DNA from: Colletes latitarsis
Lineage: Eukaryota; Arthropoda; Insecta; Hymenoptera; Colletidae
Length of the DNA stretch: 64,000 nucleotides
Direction of reading: 5' to 3'
NCBI RefSeq assembly: GCF_051014445.1
Contig: NC_135140.1
Span: forward strand, 12,331,501-12,395,500
Made by a program: the position numbers and the translations under genes. The notes beneath the pieces are model-generated. The model saw nothing but the letters and a program-made list of their open reading frames with translations, was not told the DNA's origin and searched no databases. Positions 1 to 10,843 of the stretch are shown here, piece by piece. Position 1 is the stretch's first letter. Each line of letters opens with the position of its first letter.

Positions 1-499
1 AAGATAGATAAAATGTTTATTTAAATTTTTTATATAACATTGAATGTATTCTTATTTATTGCGTGCTTAAACCACACCAAAAACGTGAACTATAAATTCA
101 GTTATTCATGAAAATTTTGTGCAGATACTTATTATTTTCGTTTAAAATTGTATAATATTAAAACGACGCGTTGAAAATATCGTGAAGTATACGTCTTTGT
201 TAATTTTAATAGTCAAAACGCGATTGGGGAATTATGAAACTTGTTTCTTTGTAAAAAGAATTGCATTTTTAAACAAAACAAATTTGTACGAAGTTAAGTC
301 ACACAAAGACATTCAATTTTTCTTCTATTTTTAATCGGAGAGAAATACTAGTTGTATTTCAAAATCATAAGACAAGTTGAAACAAATACTTAATGCCTAA
401 AGAAATAATAAAGTCTACTATTTTGTGATCCAAAGTTTCTTTTCTGATGTAAAAAGCAATCAGAATTTTGAGGCCCAACTTCTGACGCACGCCGATCGA
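1..499. other. 5' flank of the zinc-finger gene
   Basis: AT-rich sequence with no open frame worth calling. It should hold the promoter and 5' leader of the zinc-finger gene whose inferred start codon is at 500, but no clear core promoter motif was identified. No repeat shared with the rest of the window was seen here. Confidence 0.5.
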
Positions 500-3400
500 A
501 TGTCAGGAGCTAGAGAACATAAAATCATATGTGAAACGCGTGTGGATACAAATCCACATTGTACTATGTACAGTAAGTAATATAATACATTTTCGAGATG
601 TCCAATGTATATTTTTCTTTTTTTAATTTTAAGTGGCCGGCAATCAAACCGTACAATGCTTCTATTATTGTTTCCAAAATATTCTATGTAGCTTTATATA
701 AAATGATTTTTGTCTCCAATGTATTTCAAAATTATAATATTCGCGCGTGGTAAAAAAGCAGCGTAGTATCGGTACTTCTCTTCATTTTTGTAGAATTCAA
801 TGTACAATAGAATGTGGTACACCAATAATTTATTCTTTTCTTTAATTGCTGTTTTCTGGATTTTTGTTCACAGATTGAAGAACACACTTCATGATATTTC
901 TTTGTATGCTGTGCCTGTATCTAAAACGTACGTTCATACATCAACATTAATATTAGGATTACATTGGCCATATAGTATTAATGCTTTGTTTATTAAATCA
1001 CTTTATTAAAATCCAAATTTAGAAGTTGGTTTTGGTTTGTCAAGGAAAGTTTAATCTTGTAACGATTTGTTAAAATTGTTATTTTGGCGTTAATCGGTAT
1101 TTCACAAACTGTAATCCGTTTTTAAATTTGTAATAGAGAAAGAAGTGTGTGACTTTGGTATGTGTAACACTGCCAATACTATTAAAAATATGCATTATAA
1201 GTCTCAAAAATGTTAGAAAATACTTAGCGTTGACGGTAGAATATTTCTTTGTACGTGATTACGTACACATCCTATTGCGGATTTAAACATTTAGGGTAAC
1301 GCAGTAGAAGTTAGACCTCATTTCTTATATTTTTATTTTAAAAATGAAACCTCGGATTGCAAAATGGTAAAGAGATTGTTATTGTCAAGCACGAGGGATT
1401 TTCCTGAGTCGGCTTATTCCGTGGTTTTGGAATATCTATTATACATACAGGGTGTTCGGCCACGCCTGGGAAAAATTTTAATGGGAGATTCTAGAGGCCA
1501 AAATAAGACGAAAATCAAGAATACCAATTTGTTGATGGTGGCTTCGTTAAGAAGTTATTAACGTTTAAAGTTCCGCCAATACTGAATTTTTTTCTCGAAA
1601 ATGGGTAAGATTTCGGGAGTATGTCTATTCACTGAAAATGATTATAATTGACCCCCGCAACCGAAAATAATTTTTCCAGAACGATTTGAAATTTTTTAAT
1701 TTAATTTTTAATAACTTTTTAACGAAGCCTCGATCAACAAATTGGTATTCTTGATTTTCGTCTTATTCTGACCTCTAGAATCTCCCATTAAAATTTTTCC
1801 CAGGGGTGGCCGAACACCCTGTATATGCACATCAAGTAGAATTTCAATGTGTTTGAATATAAAATTTCAAATTTATTACATTGCTTTCATAGCAGAGATT
1901 TTATTTATGGACACGATATATAAATTCATTTAATATATATGTTATGTTAAATAATAGTACAGTTATTTAGAGCATAACATTTTCAATACAGGTACAGATT
2001 CAGATTTAGAAATTATAGAAGCACATACAACAGATACGTTAAAATTTGGACATAAAAGAGGAGAGAATTTAGATAGGTATCCTTGGCTTTGCACAGATTG
2101 TAATGATAAATTACCAAGTTTAGAAGGATTAGAAGAACACCACGAAAGTGTTCATAATCAACAAGCGAAGTACATGTGTGTATTGTGCTGTAAAGTTTAT
2201 GATAAATATTACGGTTTTCTTACGCATGTCAAACGACATAAAAATAAGGCAAAATTCAGGTAAATATAATTTCTTTACTATTAATATTATATTACTTACT
2301 ATTCTGTATAGTGCTTTTAATAATACATTTTCATATATAAATATATACGAGCGCATACACACACGTTCACGCATGTATGTATGCATATATGTATGTATGT
2401 ATGTGTGCATATATATATATGTATATATATACTTAGTTGCGAAGATTGTGGGAAATCATTTGTACATAAAAAAGTATTAGATTCTCACAAAGCAATTCAT
2501 AGTGAAGAACGGCCTCATGTATGCCAAACTTGTGGAAAAGCATTTAGGCAACAAAGTGCTTTATATATCCATAGCCGATGTCACTTACCGGATACAATGA
2601 AGAATAGATTTCCATGCGATCAATGCGACAAAAGGTATAGCATTATATGTATTATTTTTATTTAATTTACACTATATACGCTAGGCGATAAATATTGGAG
2701 TAAAAATTTGTATTAAATTTGATTTAAAAAGAAAAAAAAACAGAATCTTTCACATTAACCATATATTCGAATAACAGAAAGAGTTGTTTCAGATTTTCAA
2801 CAAAGCCGAATTTAGTCACGCATAAACGCATCCATTCTGGCGTTAGAAATTTTACGTGCGATCAGTGCGGTAAAAGTTTCATTCAGAAAGGGAATCTAGA
2901 AGCTCATTTCTTAACTCACTCTGCGGACAAACCGTACAGTTGCTCTCAGTGTTCAAAAGCGTATGTTTATACAAAAATATAATATTTATATTTTACGTAT
3001 GCATATATTAAAGTAACGAGGGTAATTTATAGCTTTAAAACGCCACTGCAATTAAAGAAACACGAAACAGTTCACACCGGAGCTAAGCCGCATCAGTGTG
3101 CTGTTTGTGGAAGAACTTTTCGAGAGAAAGGTACGCTAAGGGAGCATCATAGAATACACACTGGAGCAATGCCATTCACGTGCGAATTTTGTGGCAAATG
3201 CTTTCGTTTTAAAGGGATATTAACTGTAAGTTAAAATGAATAGTTTGTTTTATGACTACTATATAAACTATAATATAGGTCTAACTATGAAGTTTAATTT
3301 CAGACACATAGAAGACAACATACTGGCGAACGCCCGTACAGTTGCCTGGAATGTCAACACCATTTTACGAATTGGCCAAATTATAATAAACATATGAAAC

Positions 3401-4337
3401 GTAGACACGGAATTAATACATCGCATACAAAACATTTATCGCAATCTCAACAATCGGAATCGCAGCAACAGTTACATCAACAGCAACAACAATCAGAACA
3501 ATCGCAAACAATCCAGTCAAGTACATCGGAAGATCCTCTTTCTATATCTCATACGGAATCGTCAACAGTCCAAGTAAGATGTTATTGTTTTATCGAATAT
3601 TATACTTTGTACATGGTGTCCAATTATAATCAGTGTAATCAAATATTTCCGTAATTCAGTAAGATACAATATAGTTTTTCTTTGCCGTATCTTATGTTGC
3701 CAAGGGGGAAGTGACTTTGTTGAAATAACTTTTTTAGGTGGAGATGCCATCGTGATACGAAGGTCACTTTCATGTTTTTGTATGGAACCGTAGATTTTTA
3801 AAAACCTACGTTTGTAGCCTATGTTTGAAAATCTTTACAAGTGAAATATGTCTAAAAGATAATCCTTTTAGTGGTATGTATTTTAAACGCCGATTTAAAT
3901 TTTGCAATCGCTTCTAGAAATATCAATTTGAACACTTAACAGTCATTATTTAAGTTTATGTTATATTGCTAAGATAACAGATATTTTATTCCGCTGTTTC
4001 TGATTGGACACCTAGTACAATTACAATTTTCAGCTTAAATTCGATTATGATATTTAATGATTTTCTGTCTATATTGTATTTTCCACATTTAAAATGTCTG
4101 CAGGCAATACAAACTGTGTCGCATACGTCGACAACTCAACCGATTGTTGTGCAAACTATACCGACTACGGCAATTCAAAATTTCCAACCCGACGTGTCCA
4201 GTACTATTCAAGATACCGTGTTTCGAGAAAGAAATGCAACATACTTTAACGCGATGCCAGCAACTTTGCAAAATTTTGTACCACCCAATTTACCGTATAA
4301 CTTTTATAACATTTCCAATGTTACATACAGAGAATGA
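500..4337 (+). CDS. Ten-finger C2H2 zinc-finger protein
   Basis: Probable DNA-binding transcription factor. Exons read as 500-572, 1992-2259, 2437-2634, 2793-2960, 3033-3225, 3304-3573 and 4104-4337, joining in phase to 467 residues. Ten C2H2 fingers run nearly back to back from about residue 50 to 350. Examples are CEDCGKSF..H..H, CQTCGKAF..H..H and CDQCGKSF..H..H, with TGE/TGA-type linkers between several. The first two fingers are atypical and the last ends HMKRRH. A Gln/Ser-rich stretch (about residues 360-400) and a tail without recognised domains follow. The start is a small exon (MSGAREHKIICETRVD) ending in A|GTAAGT whose phase matches exon 2; it is inferred from phase alone. Intron 1 carries a MITE. 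An AATAAA lies at 4376. No orthologue could be named, because C2H2 arrays of this kind are not diagnostic by eye. Confidence 0.88.
1448..1821. mobile_element. TIR element (CAGGGTGTTCGGCC family), complete copy 1
   Basis: About 374 bp bounded by CAGGGTGTTCGGCCAC and its reverse complement, with terminal inverted repeats extending about 85 bp or more. TA dinucleotides lie on both sides, as expected for TA-target elements. There is no transposase, so it is a non-autonomous MITE. It lies in intron 1 of the zinc-finger gene. Its centre holds a block (about 1589-1700) also found twice in the element at 30.5 kb. Confidence 0.85.
2345..2432. repeat. AT/GTAT microsatellite
   Basis: Imperfect (GTAT)n, (ATGC)n and (TA)n runs inside intron 2 of the zinc-finger gene, ending just before the acceptor at 2436. 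Likely length-variable; no function is implied. Confidence 0.8.
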
Positions 4338-5176
4338 TTTCCTTCGACGTAGATAAGATAAAATTCTGTTATACAAATAAATTTAAGCAAATGTATACAA
4401 TCTTCAATTGCCCGGGTAACAAATATGCAAACATTTTTTAAATGTTTACGATTCTCTTACCCCGGCAGGAAATTTGGTACGAACAAAATGAAACGATAAT
4501 TTTAATCATTTAAGTCGTTTAAATAATATACATTCAGCGATGGAAATTGTCATGCATTTAAAAATAACATTACATAGCGAAAACGATTTACTTGTAGATA
4601 AATGTACAAAAGAATTTTCAAGATCACTTTTGTTTTTTTTAATAGATATTGCATTTTTTTACCCTAACTATGGTAATAGTTTATTGAATCGATTTCAACA
4701 AATGGTAACAATAATTCATAGGGGCGATATAACACAGTTCTATAAAAAGAACGTTGTAAAAAAAAGTTCCAATTAATATTCTGACCGCGGTGTCTGGTAT
4801 ATGCTTTTTCGCCTTTTTTTTATTACAATTTATAATGTGAATAATAGTAATGATTAATAGAAATTAAAAATAAATTAAATGCAGATAAACAATATTTATT
4901 CCAATTCGGCCCAAAGCGTACAAAACGTTTGTTTTCATATGTATACTATACAAGATGAGTCGATACGAAGTATTATAATATATTTAAAATGACTCATTGT
5001 CTATTGGTTGTACCAGAAAACGTTTTAAATAAATTTGGTTGTATTTGAAGGGACTCGTGGATGAATGATTCTAATAAAATTCATTTAAAGTATTTCTTTA
5101 ATACAATCAATGCTAATGGACTGTAAATATAATTTATTACATGTTACTCTGTAAATAATTATTTACAAATTACTGT
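4338..5176. other. Intergenic, 3' side of the zinc-finger gene
   Basis: Includes the probable 3' UTR (AATAAA at 4376). The remainder is AT-rich; short open frames here have no recognisable protein character. Nothing else was identified. Confidence 0.5.
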
Positions 5177-5309
5177 TATAAAAAGTATCCTTGAATATTA
5201 CCGAAGATTTATACTATATTATTAAATTCGAAAAGCTCATAATTTAATCACAAAAAAAGAGTAATTAGTCAATTAAGCTAGGCGGATCGATTAATCGAAA
5301 TGGCGGGAA
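5177..5309 (+). repeat. Dispersed ATGGCGGGA-containing repeat, copy 1 (short)
   Basis: Resembles 9880-10157 and 59883-60135. Shared blocks are a CCTTGAATATTrCC start, a TTAAA(C/T)TC-like block, TTCATAAT, AAAAAAGTAATTAGT and an end with TTnATCrAAATGGCGGGA. This copy loses similarity right after ATGGCGGGA. See the findings for what the shared motif could mean. Confidence 0.65.
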
Positions 5310-5711
5310 ACATGTTTATCGTATACCTCCTTAGTTTATAATTAATTACTTGAAAAAATGTATAGACAAATGATTGAAGATGTCAATTAGATTCGATTAA
5401 TATTTGGAGTAATTATAAAGAATTATGAAACGGCAATATACGTGACTGAATATTTTACGACGTCGTACGAAAGTTGAGCTTTTGGATTACATCGATTGAC
5501 TCGTTGACTGTTGAGATTTGTGTCAAAAATGAATTTCATACTAAATAGAATAGAATACGTTTATTTATTATAGGGCAATTATTATTGATTAAAATTCGAA
5601 CTCTAATAAATTTCAAATTCCAACTACCCACTTTCATAACCTTAACTTTTCTTTTTCTTCCCTTAAAATACACTCTTAAGAGAACGAAGAAATATTTCTA
5701 AATATTTTAAA

Positions 5712-5881
5712 ATGAACAAATACCTAGATCTTGCAAAAGTGAGCAGTAAATACGCCACTCGTATTAGCTCAGAAATTATGGCTTATTCAGGAATGAACGT
5801 AAAGACTTTATTGAGGAAAAACAACGATTAAGAGAATTACGCGGTAAAAAGAAATGGATTCCTCCGCCATATAGAAAATAA
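5712..5881 (+). pseudogene. mRpS33: Internally deleted MRPS33 (mitochondrial ribosomal protein S33) copy
   Basis: The start encodes MNKYLDLAKVSSKYATRIS, like the N-terminus of mitochondrial small-subunit protein S33. About 20 codons later a different frame encodes NYGLFRNERKDFIEE and then KQRLRELRGK, the conserved S33 C-terminus, ending at a stop at 5881. The conserved middle (roughly 45 codons around the family's KSMKVV region) is absent and the two parts are out of frame, so the N-terminal frame stops after about 39 residues. No intron separates them. It is most simply a retrocopy or decayed duplicate with an internal deletion. An assembly deletion is an alternative. Confidence 0.65.
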
Positions 5882-5949
5882 TATACTTGTATAATGCAAA
5901 ATATCATGTATTCTATGTAATATGTGTTTTATACAATATATGTATTCGT

Positions 5950-7720
5950 TCAAAGATAAAACATTATATGTAAATAATAGTACCAAAGAAATAGTAAAAT
6001 ATAAAACAAGAAACATTCATTTTTAGAATATGTAATAACACTAGAATAGGAAGCTGTTATATCTTCGTAATTGAAAGGCAATAAAAATTCAAAATAATTT
6101 AATTCTGTAGATTCATCTTTGTTGATTTCTGTTATAGCTTGATCAAAATTTTTACTATCACACAATAATGATTTATTTTGATAGCTGAGTCTTTCATGCT
6201 TATTTGAACCATCTACAATGTAATTCTCATTTTCCAAATTTTTTGTTGTACCAATCTCTTCGTATCTGTAAATATTATTACTTGGCTCTTTTAATATATT
6301 CGTGTAAGGTATATCGTGATAACCATGCGAGAAAGATACATTTGTATTGTTAAAATCATCTAAAATTGGTAGATATAATTTATCCCGAAAGCGAGATTTG
6401 TTGGTACTTTCTACGGATATATCTTCCGACCAATAATTTATTTGTAAAAGATTGTTATTCTGTGAACTATTAGGTATGTCAATGTTGTCTCTAAATTTAT
6501 AATTTTTTCCGCTTGTTTTTTTATTGCCTTCCTCGTCTTCTGTTTCCTTGTTGCTGAATATTAAGTTGTGTAACCACATCCTTAAATAAAAGTTATATAC
6601 TTAAATTTAATTGCTAATTAATACACTGATCAACAGCAAATATATATTCCTTATGTAAGCAATAAATTTTAGTTCCTGTTATGGTTCTAATTACAAAAAT
6701 GAAATTGAAAATATTTGCTCCAGTTTTTCTATGATAAAAACTAAAAGTGGAAATTTTGTAATACCCAAATACTAATTTCTTGACCAGCAATTGAAGAATA
6801 CACTTTTATACATTGTGCTGCATTACAAAAATGCAGTTAATGTTTAACATTTAATGTCACAGTGTATAGGAAAGTATCCTCATACTTTATACATACAACT
6901 ATAACTTATGATATTATACCTAAATGCACCAAGATCAAGATATGTTGGAAGATCTCCACACTCTAAAGAAAAGCTTGTCCAGGATGCAATTCCAACTACA
7001 GCTATTTCGTGATACTGATTTTCGCATATAACTGGAGAACCAGGATTACCAGCACAGGCTTTTATTTCATCCTTAAACTCAACCATCGTACAAAATACAT
7101 TTGTGTAATTTACATTTGTCTTTAACATATACGTGCATAATTTCCAGGAATTGAGAATCACTTCATTGTACAGAATCGGTTTGGCAAAAACTTTTGAAGA
7201 TGGTGAAACGTAACTTTGCCAGCCAAATATCAGGCATGTTGTGTAATTATTGTCGTAACTGACAGATATAACATTCGGTAGAATTATTTTATTATTACAC
7301 GTGTCGAATGGTTTAATAAGTTTCAAAAGGGCTATATTATGACTTCGATCGGGAAGAATGGAGTAAGCTTCGTAACGAGGGTATATGTAAGTAGCTTTTA
7401 TAGATATCGTCTGTTTAGACCCGGTTCCATTTAGCCCAGTAGCAAACAACATAATGGACTGTATTAAAATTAAGATTTAACTTTTAATATACTTCCTTTA
7501 ATACCAGAGATAGAAAATAGCATACATTTCTTTTGTCCTGTACGCATTGTGCTGCAGTTAAAACCCAATCTGACGAAAGAAGTACTCCACCGCATGGCGT
7601 TATAGTTTGAAATTGTAACAACCATGGAAACTGGCTGTCATGTGCTCTTTTACCTCCGAGTAGCATACCTTTATATTCATTCAAAGATATTAATAGCAAG
7701 AATAAAATACATACTGACAT
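5950..7720 (-). CDS. Serine-protease homologue lacking all three catalytic residues, with long C-terminal tail
   Basis: Exons (minus strand) 7720-7526, 7458-6920 and 6580-5950 join in phase to 454 residues. A hydrophobic N-terminus (MSVCILFLLLISL) looks like a signal peptide. The chymotrypsin-fold landmarks follow in order: LGGKRA near residue 21, FPWLLQF, CGGVLLS, then TAAQC where TAAHC is expected, HNIALLKL for DIALLKL, and GNPGSP for GDSGGP. His is therefore Gln58, Asp is Asn106 and Ser is Pro204, and proteolysis should be impossible. The domain ends with PTYLDLGAFR joined by splicing to MWLHNLI, matching the family's terminal helix. A further ~190 residues rich in Asn, Ser and acidic residues follow, closing with a 20-residue hydrophobic segment that could anchor the protein. 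Proteins of this class usually act as cofactors or binders; the role here is unknown. Confidence 0.88.
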
Positions 7721-7978
7721 ATTTTCTGTAGTAAAGACATAACATGTTAATTGTTTTGTTGCTGTATGACTACTTTCAAGTTATTGTCATTACAAGGAAG
7801 TGTCAAACAATTTTTAGTAGATATAAAATCGTTAAGAGTACAGTAATTATGGCAAACAGTTCGCGGAATGTTTATTATTTGTAGACTAGATACAAAGACG
7901 TAAATAAATTCATAACAGAGGTATGTTATGAGCTTGTTTTGTAAAAAAAATTATGGTTATAAAAATCTGTCTAATGAT

Positions 7979-9445
7979 TCATAATTCTTCCTTCACATTT
8001 TTCGCATTTTCCATTATATTTTCCTTTTTTTTTCTTTTTTCTTTCTCCTTTGTTTCTTTATTATCGTCATCTTTATCTTTAAGGCAAGAATCATCTCCCT
8101 CCTTTAATGCTCTCTCAGAACACAAATATCTAATAACACAAAAATTATGTAATTGCGTTAAATTCAATTAATAAAAAGTTGCAATAATACCTAATTAAAG
8201 GAATCTGTCCTTGATGTTTATGATACCAGTCTTCAATGTCGGATTCATGATTTTCAAGTAGATTTTCACATTGCGTTTTTAAAGTTGTTATTTCTACAGA
8301 TGGTTTGTCCCATAATTCATACGGGATTCCTAACTCAACTTTTACACCTCTGTCCCTATAAATACAGAATAATATGAGTAATTGTCAATTAATTGATTTT
8401 TGCTCCATAAATATTATCTTACACGAGTGTATGGAGGGCTTTAAACGTTTGACTCATTCCTTTAGCAAACCTTGTACTGTCCGTGCGCTCCTTGTGAATA
8501 TTATATTCCAATATCCGTTCACAAAGGTTTTCCATACTTTCCACTAAACGTAATTCTCTGAAAATGAAAACGAAAAACTGTTAAACAAATTATCAAATCT
8601 TTCAACTACACTGTATACTATAATTTTTAAAAATTCATTTGTCCATTACGATTTTTTATATTCCTTCTTTTTCTTAGGGGACACATCTTCAACAGAATAC
8701 CCAATTTCTAGAACAGTATGTGTTTTCCCAGTTTCGTCTAATCTGGCCTCCAATTCCGTGGCAACAACTTTGCAAACTGTAACATAAAGTAACAATATTA
8801 TCAAAGTACATTATAAAAACATTAGGTCATCCAATAAGTTTTGTACAACATTTTATATTGTCTATCATTGTTTACTTCTGCATAAGCCTCTGGTAACCTT
8901 TTAAATTAAGATTCGAAGAATTCAACTGATTTTTTAGAGAAACCAGTTTTTGAGTCAATTTTTAGCTTCAAGTGTTTTAACATTAGATTTACAGAAGATT
9001 CCATACTTAAAGTTACAAAATTAAATTAATTTAAAGCATCGTATAATTACATTGTGATTACGTGTAATCGTATCGTGGTAAATGTAATCAGATCACATTT
9101 TGCTTAACTCTGATTTTGATTGACTTTCTACGCCATAATTTTTAACCTAAAATTTTATCCTTAATAACGCATAACAATAATATCAAAAATAGCTCAGATA
9201 AAGACAAATAAAGTCCATCGAGTGGTATATAAGACAATAACGACAGGCAATTGTTAGTGGAAGAAAATTACTACAAAACGATAAACGCCTAAACTTAACG
9301 AACGATTTAACATTTCGATATCGTGTTTGTAAAAATTACCTTCGCATTTATTTGCATATTTAACACCTTGTTCTTCTTCTGGACCACCAATGACAAAACA
9401 CTCGAGTAATAAATACATTAATAAAGTTCGTACCAAAGCGTGCAT
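7979..9445 (-). CDS. CNPY3: Canopy-family ER chaperone (CNPY3/4-like)
   Basis: Five exons on the minus strand (9445-9340, 8776-8650, 8557-8423, 8355-8191, 8129-7979) join in phase to 227 residues. A signal peptide (MHALVRTLLMYLLLECFV) is followed by a saposin-like canopy domain with the expected cysteines: KCEVCKVVATELE, ENLCERIL, KTQCENLL and RYLCSERAL. HKERTDSTRFAKGMSQTF is a strong CNPY3/4 signature. The C-terminus is a Lys/Glu/Asp-rich coil ending KEEL, a plausible ER-retrieval signal. In vertebrates CNPY3 is a client-specific ER chaperone for Toll-like receptors. A similar folding role is inferred here, but CNPY3 and CNPY4 cannot be separated by eye. The 3' end lies 258 bp from the start of the protease-homologue gene on the same strand. 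Confidence 0.92.
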
Positions 9446-9879
9446 TGCTAGATTGCAATTCTATTAATTACTTTAAGGAATGAATGAATGTATTTATTCA
9501 CATTTATGTGCCTACTAGCCTACGTTTAATCATATCTACACTTTTCTTATTTCTGTTATTGTAAATGTATTCAAATTTGTCATGTAACGTAAACGAAAAC
9601 ACTTGCAATCTCGGTGGAAATCTTCCTGTGTTCGTGTAAGCACACAGAGTGTAAATAAGTACTTGAAGCTTATCAAATACGGCAACTTGTTCTACGAATT
9701 CTACGAAAATCATGATAAATTTTACGAAAAGATTTAATCGATTCTTTTATTTTGTCTGGTATTGGATGTTAGGAGCAAGTAAATTAATTTGCTTTAACGT
9801 GCAAGTAAACAAGAATACCTTTTATAAACATTCCCATTTCCAATGTTTGCTGACAACTGCTTAAATAAGAATAGAATGT

Positions 9880-10157
9880 TTATAAAAAATACCCTTAAAT
9901 ATTGCCAAGAGTCCACACTGTGGTATTAAACTCTAAATGTTCATAATTTAAAATAATTTATTTAAATTTATTTATATTTAAATAATCAAGCTATGCCCTA
10001 TCGTTCGATTTATCGAAATGGCGGGAATATGTTCCCTGTTCCCTTTGCTTTGTCGTACACTATTGTCTTTTCTTTCTATTCTCTTTCGTCGACCTTCTTT
10101 AACATTCTATGATCTGGATAACATTTTAATAGTTATCCAGAATCTTCGATTCATAAA
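9880..10157 (+). repeat. Dispersed ATGGCGGGA-containing repeat, copy 2
   Basis: Aligns over about 250 bp with 59883-60135. Both contain ACACTGT(G/A)(G/A)TATTAAACTC, a TTCATAAT block, AATAATCAAG, then TTTATC(G/A)AAATGGCGGGA, a T/C-rich stretch (CACTATTG, TTTCTTTCTA) and TTCGATTCATA. It lies between the starts of canopy and the end of morgue. Confidence 0.7.
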
Positions 10158-10843
10158 TTTTGCGAATATTTTAAATGCAGAACGTAATAAAGAACGTTTA
10201 TTTGTATAACGTATTATTCGCTTAACGCTTTCTTCGAATACCGATGCTAGACTGGCACACAGAAAATTTCCACACAGTTTAAATACCAGCACGCACTTAC
10301 AAGAGGGCAGCACGTGCCGGTTCATATTTAAATGTATACACTCAACAATAAGTAAAAAAAAACAAAAAAGTACATACCAAAGAAAGTATAGGTATACAAG
10401 TCCGTATACCCGCACGTTGCATAATTTTGATACATTTTGCATATACATATAATTAAAATACATTTAGGGGGTTCCTCGTATTAAAGTGTATTTATCTACA
10501 TAAAAAATATTTATTAAAACATCTGTAAAATTGCTCGAACGTTACAAAAACATATGAAAATTGTAAATAACATTGTATAATGTAAAATTGCTTTTATTTG
10601 AGAAAAAACATTAAAATATTTAATAACTAATCGCGCTTACCGTATTAATTAAAAAACTATCAGATTGCAAGAATATTGTAAATGATAATAACACATTTTA
10701 CTGTAATATATTGGTCTATGTATAATGTAAGTAAACTAATTTACTATTACAAAACTTTTTAACTCACATTTTCGATAAATATTAACTAAAAAGATAATGA
10801 AATAGTACGTGTATATATATTAAATAATTTATTAATAAATTCT
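10158..10843. other. Intergenic, 3' side of morgue
   Basis: AT-rich, with several short open frames but no recognisable protein. It likely contains the morgue 3' UTR; no other feature was seen. Confidence 0.45.

Noticed and set aside
8822..9000. Possible mariner-like remnant in canopy intron 1
   Set aside because: TTAGGTCATCCAATAAGTTTTG resembles some mariner ends, but no opposite terminus or transposase motif was found, so it was not listed.
10018..10209. Open frame starting at the ATGGCGGGA of repeat copy 2 as a small protein gene
   Set aside because: The frame is not kept in copies 1 and 3 beyond a few dozen codons; the shared motif is treated as a DNA motif.
10107..10463. 118-codon minus-strand open frame between canopy and morgue
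   Set aside because: Partly overlaps the dispersed repeat and has no recognisable domain.
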